The position numbers and the translations under genes were made by a program. Shown in pieces: positions 34,111-46,100 of a DNA stretch of 64,000 bases; the first letter of the stretch is position 1, and each line of letters starts with the position of its first letter. The stretch spans positions 21,995,212 to 22,059,211 of the forward strand of contig JAGTTD010000016.1 of the NCBI GenBank assembly GCA_018398585.1. Direction: 5' to 3'. A model generated the notes under the pieces. That model had not been told where the DNA came from. It searched no databases and saw nothing but the letters and a program-made list of their open reading frames with translations. This DNA is from Simmondsia chinensis (taxonomy: Eukaryota; Streptophyta; Magnoliopsida; Caryophyllales; Simmondsiaceae).

Positions 34111-36284
34111 ACTTGCTCGGATGTCATTTTTTATGTTACCATGTTATATAAAGAGATACGTACTTTAAGCCCAAAGTGTAACTTTTTGTAACATTTGTAA
34201 TTTGAAGCTATGACGTATCCTAAACTTGAATAATGTTGCTTTTAACATTTGTTGTATGAAAAGATGTTCTTGTTAACATTTATTATATGGACAAAATGGG
34301 TACTAATTTTGTAAATTTGATATGTAAAAATGTGTTTACCTTTTTTTGAAATGCATTTTGGGATGTGTCTGTAATAAATAGCTGGAGTTGCATTTATCTG
34401 TTTTCGTTCCATTGTTCTTTGTATGTGTTGTAATACATGTGCTTTATAACTTTGCGGAAGTCAGCACCTAGTATTTGTATTTGTGAGAAACGATTGACAG
34501 TGTATTCCCCTGGTTATGTGGAGCTGTGTATGAGGAAATCAGGCGTTCATCAATTTGTGAATAAGTTAAGCATTAGTACGTGTGATTTATGTTAGACGTG
34601 TTTTGTATGTGTTTGTTTTAAAAAAAATAGGAAATTCTTAATTAAATGTCTTAAGGAGTGGCCATTTAGGACTTAAGTATCGTAACATTTGAGCATGTGG
34701 TGTTTTGAACTTTCTGACCAAGGTTTTGTTTTCGTACCCCTAGAAAAACACATCATTTGGGGGTCGTCTTTGGGGTGAGTAGCGGCATTGTATACATGTT
34801 AAAATAAAAAATATATATAAATACTTATTATGTTTATTATTTGTAGATGTGAATTTTAGTCTCGAAATTACAAAAATTTTGCAGAATATGGAATATAATA
34901 CGTCAACGATATGTATATATTTGTCAAACAATGTGCCCTTTTAGTATTTGATCAGTATTTTATAATAAAGAATTGTGAACATGTTATGATGTAGCATATA
35001 CGTCTATCGTTTTTTTTTTCTTTCTTTTTTTTTTATTTTTAACAACAAACAACGTATATATGTATTAGTGAGTTTCAATGTGATTGCATGGGGAATATGT
35101 ATTGTTTTACATTTAATATGTTCTAGTGGTTTGTGTATTAAAATATTGTTTTTTCGTAAATGGGCCGATAATTTCCCTTAGTTGTTCACGGGGTGGGTTT
35201 TTTTTGTTTTTTGTTTTTTTTTTTTTTCTTCAAAAGGTTTGTAGAGGTTTGGTTCTCAAGCGGTGTGTTCTTGTGGATGTGGCATTTTGGTCTATAGGCG
35301 CCTCAAGGGAAGTGTTTATCTCATGCAATGAGTTTGGGTGAGGCACACTAAGAGGAGTGCTGTACACGCTTTGCATGAGGGTGGTTTGGTTGCAAAGTGA
35401 TGAAACAACATCGTTCAATTGTCTAAATTATTTCTCTGTTCTTTTTTCTATTTTAGTATCTATTCAGTTAATAAAATAACCCTAATGTTTCACCCAGATT
35501 CAAGCCCAGCCATTTGAACCCCTGTCATGCACTTTGTGGATGAGTTGGCCTCCTTCAGTGGCCAGAATCATGGTTGGTAATAGTTCATGTGTACGTATTA
35601 GTGGTAGAATCGCTCAGAATTTGAGCGAATGTAACAAATATGTATGGTTCTTATCTTTTCAAGAGATATCGGTGCCATTGAGTGTATTGTCTCTTTGTTA
35701 TTAACGCTGGGAGCATTCGTCGTTTCCTTCTTTCTTAGTGTTCATTGTGGTGGCCGAAGTTGGGATACTGTTTTTGATGTAGTTGTTCTTGAAAGGAAAT
35801 ATGAGTTAATGGCATCGGTTGTTTTGTTTGGGGTTTTTACATTGTTATCATTGTTATTATTTTTTAATTTTCGAAAGTTTCAGTTACAAATCTTTGGGGT
35901 TTGAGATTATTGTATACAATTATGGTTGTATTTACAACATTATTGTGTTTTAGTACTCTGTGATTTAAATAGTATCATTAGGATTCCTGAAATTTAGCTT
36001 TCCTTTTAATTATTTTTCTTGGTGGGGAAGTTGAATTAGGTTCTTTAGAATTGCTTGCTTAGTGGAATGAAGGCTTTTGGGGGGAAGAGGGGCTTTGCAA
36101 TAATAGAGTAAGATAGATGCATTGGAATATCCATATTTGGTCGGTCACGTATGTAATACAAATAACAATCGTTCTTGAAGTAAAATTGTTCATTTATAAT
36201 CTATAATCTATTTTTTTAAGGGAGGGAAAAAACAAAATAATTGTTTTCATATATATATATATATATATATAAATACAACGAGAA
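34111..36284. other. Unassigned T-rich intergenic sequence
   Basis: No frame with recognisable motifs. Poly-T runs at about 35010-35035 and 35200-35228, and a (TA)n microsatellite at about 36251-36271. Confidence 0.45.
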
Positions 36285-36795
36285 CAACAACAAACCCAAT
36301 GCCTTAACGGTTCCTACCAATAGGGGTGTAAATGAGCCGAGCCAGCTCGTGAATTGTAATAAAGCTTGAAAAGCTCGGCTCGCTTTGAGCTCGAGCCAAG
36401 CCGAGCTAGCTCGTTTAGCTTATCGAGCCGAGCCCGAGCCTAGTGAAGCTCGAGCTCGTAGGCTCGCGAGCCTAAATGAGCCTAAGCGAGCCATTATTAT
36501 TACAGTATATTTGCTTAAATATTGCTCAATGAAGCCACATGGAAGCCTAAATGAGTTGAGCCTGGGCTTAAACGAGCCCAAACAAGCCTATATTGAGCTT
36601 AAATGAGCTGAAATATTACAAGCTTAATGCGAAGCTTGCCGAGTTTAGAGCGAGCCGAGCCGAACCCGAGCTTGAGCTTGAATTTTTAAAGGCTCGGCCT
36701 CTGCTCGGCTCAAATACACCCCTACCTGCCAATGCAGGGTCCACAGGGGGGGGGGGGGGGTGGTTATCTGCAGCCTTACTCCTTCAGGGTATTAC
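36285..36795 (-). repeat. Au-like SINE split by a hAT MITE
   Basis: The left part ACAACAACAAACCCAATGCC (about 36287) and the right part from 36725 (CAGGGTCCAC, then CTGCAGCCTTACTCC) together match the reversed layout of plant Au-type SINEs, which end in TTG repeats on their sense strand. A 404-bp MITE sits between them. A poly-G run of about 14 lies at 36746. Confidence 0.5.
36313..36732. mobile_element. hAT MITE (404 bp) with 8-bp target duplication
   Basis: Element 36321-36724. Inverted repeats TAGGGGTGTAAATGAGCCG and, on the right, TAGGGGTGTATTTGAGCCG. Target duplications CCTACCAA (36313-36320) and CCTGCCAA (36725-36732) differ at one base. The interior is packed with GAGCTCG and GAGCC words on both strands. 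Same TIR family as the element at 59629-60223. Confidence 0.85.
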
Positions 36796-36796
36796 C

Positions 36797-37410
36797 TTGA
36801 GGGTGTTACCTCGAGGAACTATTGTGTGACCAGTCTCCAGGCTTAAGGCTACAAGCATGAGCTTGAATATGCGTTTTGACCATGTCTTTTTCCGCTCTTT
36901 CCATAACCATTTTTTCCCATAAATGACCGAATTTTTAGGCTCTCTTATATCTGTCACTTTCCTTGTTTAAGATGGATTAGCCTATGATCTTTTTCTTAAC
37001 CTACAAGGATTTTTTTCTATAAATATTGTCCCTTAGGGTTTTGTCAAACATGCCAATTTTCACTAAAATTACTCTCTCGTCTTCATGGCTTTCTTTTCTC
37101 TCCTCTCCTCCGTTACTGACAAGTTGGGACATATTTTAACCCATCGTCTCATAGTACACTGCTGAGGTGGGTTCCGTGTTGACCCTGGGGGTTGAAGTGT
37201 CGTTCATCTCATTGTACCTCTGTGAAGGCATAAACGACGTAGGCCAGTGGATTCTCCACGGCGCGGCAAATTGTTTAGTCAATTCTTTCCCTTATGTTAT
37301 TTTGTTTAATGTCGTTTTGTTCATCGCTTGTAATCTCGAGATCGCTTTAATTGTAATAAAGAGTTATATTTTGATCGCTCGTTCACCCTATTTCTCTAAT
37401 AGTTATTATA
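36797..37410 (+). repeat. LTR-like dispersed repeat, third copy
   Basis: Homologous to 3085-3715 over its length, same orientation: GCGTTTTGACC, CCGCTCTTTCC, TTTTTAGGCTCTC, CCCTTAGGGTTTTG, CAGTGGATTCTCC, TTTAATTGTAATAAAGAGTT. Probable solo LTR. Confidence 0.6.
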
Positions 37411-38180
37411 AAAAAAACAATATTTTAACAAGTGTATTTTGATTCTTTTACAAGTACTAATTAAAGAATCACCTCCGTTAACCTAAAAAATTTATATCAC
37501 CAAAACCTAGAGTACTAAAAAAACCATAACATAAAATTGGTATACTAAAAAGTAAATTAAACCTTAGAGTACCAATATGTAATTTATCCAAAAATTTTGC
37601 CGGTTAACCTGAAAAAGAAAAAAAAAATACAGGTATGCTTTAGATTGGATTACGTTGTGTTGCGTCGGATTTGACTCCACTCAAATCCTACCCAATCCAT
37701 AACTGATTTATTAAAATCCAAGCTAAATCCATTTAATCATTTTTTTTAACTTCTGAACCTATTTTGAATGGATATCCAATAATTTAGATTTGATTGTCAT
37801 CCCAAATTATGTCCTAAAGTTTTTATTAATGTACTAATTTAGTTTCCATTAGTCCCAATGTTTGAAATTTATCCAAATCTCCTTTTTTGTAATAATCTTT
37901 CAAGTTTTATTTTATGAGTAATTTGGCTCTTTATTCATTGATCGATACTAAGTAGAAATTAAAAGATGGGAGACATAATTTGTAATAAAACAAAACACAA
38001 GAGACTTGTTTAAAAATGAAAAGAGGAGAATTAATGTAAATAAATTTATAAATATTAAGGATAATAGAGTAAACTTTATACAAATTGTTTTTCTTTTTAA
38101 ATGAGATGTTGAATCGGGTGTAATGGTCAAATTACGTATCCCCTAAGCGGTATTTAACAACGGTAAGGAGGAAGAGGGTG
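37411..38180. other. AT-rich spacer, no gene
   Basis: Nothing coding is seen. A TTGGATTACG/GGATTTGACTC stretch at about 37640-37790 recalls the repeat words of the element at the window start. Confidence 0.4.
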
Positions 38181-38199
38181 CTAGACGAGTCTCCTAGAG

Positions 38200-39165
38200 A
38201 GAGCTCTACCTAGCATATTAACAAACAGTAAGTAGCCTAGATCCAATCTAGGCACATGCGACCGCTAAACCACCAAAGAAACATGATGACCATATTTGAA
38301 GTGCTGATCAACAATCATATTCGCCTCTCTAAAGTAGTATCTAAAACTGATACTTCTCCCAAAACTCTTTATTATCAACATTTTCTGAATAACCTTTTCA
38401 ATTTGCCACAAAGGTTGGAACCTCTCCTTAAGAGAATGAATCACAGTCTCAACTATCTCCTTCTACTGGCATGAAGTTATAACCCAAGGCAGCTATTTTA
38501 TTAATTGCATCTCTCATAGTTACTGTCTTGGCTTTCATGATAGAAGTCTTTCCTAACCTTCTAAAACCTCCAGCAGTGAAGCAACCAACCTCATCCCTAT
38601 TGATGTGTGTTGTCACAGTCGGCTTCCCCTTCTTCGAGTCATCAAAATTAATGATGTTGCCTATTTTTGGACTTTTCCATCTAATTGAATCTCAAGTCTT
38701 TTGTTTAGTAGTTAACATGTTGATTAAAAAAAAAAAAAAGAACTTGTCATCACCAACATACTCCACCCCATCAACCTGGTTTCATATTTTCCATTCCTAG
38801 ATCATTTTTTTAACTTGAACCAGTAGTCTCACTTGGTTGACGTTTGTGCCTCTAAAAATAGTCTCATTTTTGTCCTTTCAAATTTACCAAGCTAAAATAA
38901 TGAATATTAGCATGTGAGCTTGAGCTTATTTACCCTACATACACCTTCTACTACACAGCTCTCTAACAAATGTGATACTTTGCTAAGAGTTTCATTGAGC
39001 CAGCTATTACGAATCATAGCTTGTCATTCCATGCACTGAACAAGTAGGTGATCCACTAACTCTAGCTTGAAGGAGGAGCACCTAAGACAAAGAAGAGACA
39101 TATGGCAACCCCTTTTAGCAAAGTTTTCCGTAGTAGGAGCCCGTTATGATTTATTTGTTACGCCA
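38200..39165 (-). pseudogene. LINE (non-LTR retrotransposon) 3' remnant: zf-RVT and RNase H-like region
   Basis: Read on the minus strand, about 39150-39020 encodes NGLLLRKTLLK and then, after a frame slip, SSFKLELVDHLLVQCM, the cysteine-rich zf-RVT end of plant LINE reverse transcriptases. About 38890-38800 gives KDKNETIFRGTNVNQVRLL, the usual segment after it. About 38690-38440 gives NFDDSKKGKPTVTTHINRD, then AGGFRRLGKT and NKIAALGYNFMPVEGD, the layout of the LINE RNase H domain (NFDG...VEGDS). Stops and slips are frequent and no 5' part is present, so this is a truncated dead copy. Confidence 0.6.
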
Positions 39166-39169
39166 AAAA

Positions 39170-41384
39170 AAAAAAAAAAAAAAACACCTTAGATGAATAT
39201 CCAAATTCTATATCCATTTGTAGTTTCGTCGTTACTATCAATTCTACAGTAATGTCATAAATCAATTGCAATGAAGCATGGAACAATGAATTTCAAGGTT
39301 GATGACACGTAAGAGGGCTATGTGAGTTAGCGTGTGGAATAATGAAGCATGTTGTATTTGTAGCTAAATTTGTATTCTATTTTAATAATGAATTATTCTT
39401 TTTGTTTCTATTTGATTCAACATTATTGCACTTCAAACTTGTGTATCCCAAAGTAGTATGTGTACCCGAACCCATTTCCAAATTTCATAGATCGGATATA
39501 CTTGAACTGTTCATTTTTGCATTAGTTACCCTAATTGTTCTGATCGGGCTCAGATCAAACTATCGGGTTCTCGAATTTCTGAGTATTACTTGTACTTATA
39601 AATTTCACTCTTCGTAAAATTGGAAATGAAGGTCTTTTTCTAATAAGTATTAGTTGTTACTTCATCACATCTCGTTTTTCTAGAAAAGTATTAACGGGTT
39701 TTCACTCTAAAACATATTTTTTAAATAAAAAATGAAAAATAAAAACTGGAAATGAAAGAGAAAATTTAAAATAAAATAAAATAAAAACCATTTTCTATTT
39801 TTAAAGAGAGTTTTAAACTTTTGAAAGTGGTTTTGAAAAATTTAACAATTGTGGTCATTAAATAAAAATAATAACAAACGTGTTTTTATTAAGAAAATGT
39901 TAGAGCTATTGGGAGTACAACTTTTGCTAATAGCAGGAAAATAACAAAGATTTTTCAAATCTTATTGTATAAAAATTGACCTGATATTAATAAAAAAAAT
40001 GCTTTGATAATCATAAGGGAGAAATTATGACTTAAGTATTTTGAGATTTAAACATTTATCACTTAAGTACTCTGTATTTCAAAATATAAGGTAAGGTATC
40101 TTAAAATTTGAATATTTTATCATCTAGGCAATTTATGTCAAAGGCACTGGGTTGTGATGATGATGTAATTTATGTCAAAATTTGATTAACTTTTGTAAGA
40201 ATTTGACCGATTTTGTATGTAATACATGATCACGATAACATAAGTCGTGCCAATGTTTTTATCAAAAACTTTGCGAATTAAGATAAAATATTTCGAGGCA
40301 CTGGGTATGTTTCTTATGTTCAATTTTAATATTTTTCAACCACAAATTTATCAAAATTTGACAAAAGTATTTGATTGACAAAATTTTAGAACCTTAAGAT
40401 ATTTAAATGATAAAATATTTAAATCTTAAAAATTCTTAATTTGAAAAAATATTAAAAGGGTATTTATACCCAAATTTTTTTTTGATATTTAGTTCTTCAG
40501 TAGTAAAAGAAAACCATTAAACACCCAAATAGGAATTAATTTGGAATTGAACACCCATATAAAAATTAATACAATAAATAGGGATAAATTTAGGATTTAA
40601 GATATGTATAATATATTTTTTTTAAAAAGTAACTATATTTTCTGTAAATTTAAATCATGGTTATTTATATAAAATGTTCTTGTACTTTGTCCAATATGTC
40701 AATTTCCTTTTACTTTTATTTGTATTAATTTAATTCTCGTACAAAATTAATAACATATTTTTTAAAATTATTTGATTACATTTGATCAAAACCCAATGCG
40801 AAACCAGAATTTTAGCATAATTAAACTCATTTGTGACCCAATCATTAAACAAAATTTCATCAGCTGACATTAATTTTATACAAGGACAAAGTTAATTAGG
40901 TTAAATTAATTTTTAACAACCACAAGTAAAATTAAACTAAATTAATTTAGCTATTGATAAAAGAATAGCCTAATTAATTTGATCATATTGTAAAATTAAT
41001 GTCAAGGTGGTGAAAAAATTTTTAACAGTTGGGTCCCCGGTGATTTTTATTTAGCTTAAGAGTGGGTATGCATTGAGTCATACATCTACTATAATCAAAC
41101 AATTAAAAGCATATATTATTAATTTATATGAGAACTAAATTGATACAATTAAATACAAAATAATTAATTTTTTTTGAACTGAGCAAAATGATTAATTTGA
41201 CACATTAGGTAAAGTGCAAGAATATATTTGACATAAATAAACCTAATTTAGTACATACAATACATCATAAATATTGTTAATTTCTGAAAAAAAAAAAGAT
41301 TTTATATATATGGAGAATGCTAAATTTATTTCCCTCCGGTGTCCGATTACAAATCAATTCCTATACGTATGGTTAATTTTAAAT
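39170..41384. other. AT-rich intergenic spacer
   Basis: No coding region. Many A/T runs and repeated words (ATTTAAA, AAAATATT). No element boundary recognised. Confidence 0.5.
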
Positions 41385-42655
41385 TAATTCTCATATGGTG
41401 TTTAATACTTTTCTTTTACAACAATTAATCTAAAAATAATCCAACTATATGTCAATATACAAAAAATAATCCAACTTTATTTTTTAACCAAACGATAACT
41501 CAACTCTAACTTTTCTACCAAAAAATAACTCAACTTTATTTTCTAACTAAAAAGTAACCCAACTCTAACTTTTCTACCAAAAATAACTAAACTATAATTT
41601 TCTACAAAAAAAATAACCAAACTCTAAAATTAATTTTGAAAAAAATACTAAATTGATGGCTAAACATGGTGCATGGTATGATGCTCTGACAATATATTTT
41701 TCTTTCATGTATTTTGGTTTGGCTTGATTTCTTGTCCCACCTAACCAAACTAAAAATACGTTTTTTTTTTTTCCCCAATAATTGAGTATAATCCGATAAA
41801 AAGGCAACATCCCGAGGTAAAGAATAAGCAAAACAACCTAGGAATACAACCGGAGAACTGAGTCGAGCTGAACCACAGCTTGGTCAGCTCTTCTGGCTCG
41901 TTAGCTAAATGAGACTAGCTTGGTATTTGTATCATTTATGCTTGATTACTTGGTGAGCTGGCTTGTTGAGCTTTGCTGGCTCATTTTACTCATTTACTAG
42001 ACTCGTTAAGCTCATTTATTAAGCTTGTTAAACTCATTTATGATTATAGTTACTTGAAATAAAATAAATTAGGTATGAAAATTGGAAATAAAAAACATAT
42101 ATGTAACTCAATTTCATAATGTAGACATGCGAACCAATAATCGAGTCGGCTCATGAGCCCATAAACGAGCCGGCTCGTGAGCATTTTATGCTGAGTTGGC
42201 CTTGGTTCAAATTGGCTTGTTTATTTAAACAAGCCGCCTTTAAACAAGTCAAGCAGGCTCTCGAGTTGGCTTAGACGAACCGAAGCTAAGCTCTTAACGA
42301 GCTGAGTTGAACTGGCTCGAGAGCCAGCTTGGCTCAATCGCAACCCTGCAGAGAACAAGTCAAACCAAAAATACGTAGAAAAAAATATATTATCAGAGCA
42401 TCATAATTCAGTATTTTTTAAATCAAATTTTTAAAGTTGGATTATTTTTAGATTATATTTGGAGTTTGCTTATTTTTTAGTAGAAAAGTTAGAGTTGTGT
42501 TATTTTTTAGTAAAAAAGTTAGAGGTTGGTTAGAAAATAAAGTTGGATTACTTTTTAATATATTAATATATAGTTGAATTACTTTTAAATTAACTGTTAT
42601 TTTTTAATTATTTAAGAATTAAATATCAAAAAAAATTTTAAAGTATAATTTAATA
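41385..42655. mobile_element. Long inverted-repeat element upstream of the PLC gene
   Basis: The left arm (about 41400-41735) is the reverse complement of the right arm (about 42355-42640), roughly 80 percent alike by eye over about 290 bp. Matching points include ATCCAACTTTATTTT, CAACTCTAACTTTTCTAC and ATGATGCTCTGA followed by AATATATTTTT. The arms are built of tandem AATAACTCAACTCTAACTTTTCTACCAA-type units broken here into shorter words. TTTAATACTTTT at both outer edges may be a 9-12 bp duplication, which would fit Mutator-like elements. Between the arms is a GCTCG-rich block. Confidence 0.65.
41840..42350. repeat. GCTCG-rich MITE-like insert between the arms
   Basis: Dense in GAGCTGG, GGCTCG and CTCGTT words in both orientations. 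The right end reversed reads CAGGGTTGCGATTGAGCC, a typical hAT terminus. The left terminus (about 41850, TAGGAATACAACCGGAG) matches poorly, so boundaries are uncertain. Confidence 0.4.
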
Positions 42656-42832
42656 CTTTTTTTAACATTTTATCCTAGTAGTTTCGCTATCCAAATAATA
42701 TTAAAGAAGTTTTCCTGTGTGTACATATAGATTGACAGGTAAAATCAACCAAAAAAGGTCGTTCTGCATTCATTCCAATCATCATCACTTCTCTCCAAAT
42801 TCCTTTCTTCTTCCTCTCGAAATCTCTCCACT

Positions 42833-42852
42833 TCTCTCTCTCTCTCTCTCTC
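42833..42852 (+). repeat. (CT)n microsatellite in PLC 5' leader
   Basis: A CT run about 20 bases long, ending about 10 bases before the PLC start codon. CT-rich leaders are common in plant mRNAs. Confidence 0.8.
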
Positions 42853-42862
42853 TTCTTCATCC

Positions 42863-43180
42863 ATGTCGAAACAAACATACCGAGTATGCTTCTGCTGCAG
42901 ACGCAGATTCAAGCTTGCAGTCTCCGAAGCTCCACAAGAGATCAAGAATCTCTTCTCCAAGTACTCCGAAAATGGGATCATGTCTGTTGATCACCTCCAT
43001 AGATTCTTGATTGAGGAGCAAAAAGAGAGTTCTACTACGATTGAGGATGCTCAGGCCATTCTTGATAGTCTCAAGGATTTGAAGCATCTTAATATTTTTC
43101 ATAAAACTGGGGTTAATCTTGAAGGGTTCTTTAAGTATCTCTTTGGGGATCTTAATCCTCCTCTTAATCCTAAGCTTGGG
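42863..43180 (+). CDS. PLC: PLC exon 1 (EF-hand-like region)
   Basis: Starts at ATG in TTCATCCATGTCG and ends at AAGCTTGGG followed by GTAATG. Encodes 106 residues, [17 protein letters not shown] to [11 protein letters not shown]. This is the single EF-hand-like lobe typical of plant PLCs, without mammalian-type PH domain. Confidence 0.93.
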
Positions 43181-46100
43181 GTAATGTTTTGTTTTTGACC
43201 TTTCGATTTTGCAATTGTGGGTTGTGTTTAGTTGACAATAGGGTAGTAAGTTAAAATTTATTGGATTTTCACCTTATCTCATTTACATCCGAATTTGGGA
43301 GTTTAAAAGAAAATAGGGGTAACTGGCTGGGGTAAAAAAGCAACATTCCTAACGGCTCCCGCCTAAGAAGTAGATGTATGCAGCCTTTTCCTTTTAGGGT
43401 GTTACCCTGAAGAGGCTGTTTCCAAGAATCCCCAATCTAAGGGGTGCAACATGAGGATTTATCATCTTGGTACTACTTTCGTCAAGCACGCTTAACTACT
43501 CTCGCCCAAGGTCACCCATCTTGGTAACTGGCTGGGGTAATTGGGGTTAAAAGTGTATGGAGCATTATCCTTACCTTCTCTTCACTCTGTTGCCGGCTAG
43601 CGAAAAAAGCTTCATTATTTTTTATTATATAGTTTCATATAAAATTGTATATGGTAAAGTTGAGGTTGAATTCAGAACTTGAGATTACGGGGGAAAATTT
43701 GTTCTGCTCCATGACTGGAAATGTTTCCCTGTCCTTTTCGAGAAGTCAACTTGTCCTTGGTGAAAGGAAAAACAAACATTCATTCATACAAAGAAATTAT
43801 AGAAATGAAATGAAATGAAAGGAGACTTCCTTGAAATCAAGGGTTAGAATGTGGATGTTTCAAGTATTTAGTTTATGAATTTATTGGTTTGAGTAATCTA
43901 GAATCTGTGGTTCTAGATTATGAAGTACATAATTATTCATGATCCTTTGCCTAATATTTATTTCTTAACATGAATACATGACCTCCTTGAGTTAGATATC
44001 TTAAGTTTGAGTGCCAAACAAGTATGAAGTGAATCTAATTCAATTGAGGAGCTAAAAAGCTTGGATAAAACTGCGTAGGAAGCTAATTCTGAAGGAAAAC
44101 CTGTGGAATTTGGTGGGAGAGCAGAGTCCTGTTTGAATTCTGATTCCTGCTTCAATCGCAAGGTGTGGTCTTGTTGTCTCATGAAGCGTTGGATCTAGGA
44201 TTCAAATCCTGCCGTTGGGTGCAGGCTATTCTTTGGAATCAACCATTTGGGTCTGTTAGCCTAACTTAGCTTCTTGCACTGGGAAACTTTCGAGTCAGCA
44301 GTGTGTGCAACCGGAGAATGATTCGATCTCTAGCTAAGCAAATGTGATTCTGTTCTACTTGTTTGTCTCATTTTGTTGGGTTGCTTTTCATCGAGTCTAT
44401 TTGGATATTCATAGAGTTGTCTCTCTTAACCTAGACATCTTTCCTATCTTGTACATTCTCCAGTCAAGTACATGTACCCAGCTCACACTTCTCCTTTGCA
44501 TTAGCAGGTGTTTGAGAAACCGGGTATTGCTTTATTCATAAGCTAGAGAATAATTGTTGCTTTCAAAATGCTTATCACTTAGCAATTAGACTCGGTTTTA
44601 GACCACTTTTTGTATGTAGGCAATGTATTGATATAGCAGATAGGGTCACAAGTTCAAATAGACTGCTCTTCGAATGTGAAGTTATATTATGCTGGACAAG
44701 GCCATTATGTAGCATAATACTACTATTTAGCTGATTTTAAGCTAGTTGTTACGTTAAGCAACCACCTTGTGTTATGTAAAATTAGGGACTTCGCACCACT
44801 GTTTTTTCTGATAACTACTTATCATTTGTCTTTTCCCAGGTTCACCAAGATATGACTGCTCCGTTGTCCCATTATTTTATTCATACTGGCCACAATTCTT
44901 ATCTGACTGGGAATCAATTAACCAGCGATTGCAGTGACATTCCCATCATCCGTGCACTGGAGAGAGGTGTAAGAGTGATAGAACTGGATATATGGCCTAA
45001 TTCCTCAAAGGATAACGTCGATGTTCTTCATGGAAGGTGCAGTTATACTACTTACTTCGATTCTTTATTTTTCCCTAAAGTACTTGTGTTAGATAAAAAT
45101 ACTAAGATGTTCATGACAGTTTAAATTAGACAAAAGATATACAAAAATCTTATTAGAAAATAGATAAGTCTAACCCTTTACATACATACCCATGTTTGAC
45201 TCAACATTCGAGTTAAGATGAATTTCACTCTTCCATCCTGCTGCAGCGGCTGCTAAAGGAAAGGCATTGTCCATAGGGTAGTGTGAGTATGCAAATTCGT
45301 GTTTGTTCTTGTATGGGAGGAAGTTGTCCTTTCTGAATGCAGGCAACTCGTTTCCGTTTTAGGCTTCTTGAATTAAGTAGGCCTGACATTGCTGAACCTG
45401 TTCATTTTCAAATGTCTATGTTATGTTCATCTTGTTCTAGTTCCCGTTTGAGTAGTACTTCTCACCAATCCTGAGATTAGCCGCATATTTCTTGGATACC
45501 TTTCATTTTTCATATATCTTTTCTGGGTATCCTCACCATCACACTGTTAATCACCATTGAAGTTATGCCTAAAAGTGTCAATTCTGTTGAAATGACAAAA
45601 ATGCACTAGCCACTCAGAAATATGTCAATGAAGTGGAATGACAGAAATTTTTGATTTTTGTATTATTGGATACGATGTCCTTGCTATCTACTGAATGACG
45701 ATATTTCTGCTCTTTTGGCGTGTCCTCTTTTTTTTTTGGTTAAACATCATACGTCGGCTACTACAAATGGGAGACTGATAGCATGATGGGGAGGGGTCCC
45801 TTGAAAAGATATGTCGAACAATAAGAGTATTGAAAATATTACTAAGACTAGGGTACTCGAAAATAATTATACTTAACCTAAGGGACCTTTTCTTAAACAG
45901 GACACTCACAACTCCTGTTGAACTCATCAAATGCTTGAAGTCCCTTAGGGAGAATGCCTTTGCTGCGTCTGACTACACTTGTGTGATAACCCTTGAAGAC
46001 CACCTTACTCCAGATCTTCAGGCTAAAGTTGCTGAGGTAAATTCCCATGCCTGTTCATAATTTGCTGACACTCTTGGATTTCTGACATAGAATCAAATCG

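Noticed and set aside
33332..34191. Several long frames, up to 184 codons
   Set aside because: GC-rich tandem repeat with few stops by composition; frames overlap on both strands and match nothing.
35644..35904. 86-codon hydrophobic frame
   Set aside because: Hydrophobicity follows from T-rich sequence; no motif or promoter context.
36385..36829. Two Glu/Ala/Arg-rich frames
   Set aside because: Translation of GAGCTCG repeats in the hAT MITE.
44185..44225. tRNA B-box-like GATTCAAATCC
   Set aside because: No matching A box or stems upstream; probably SINE debris.
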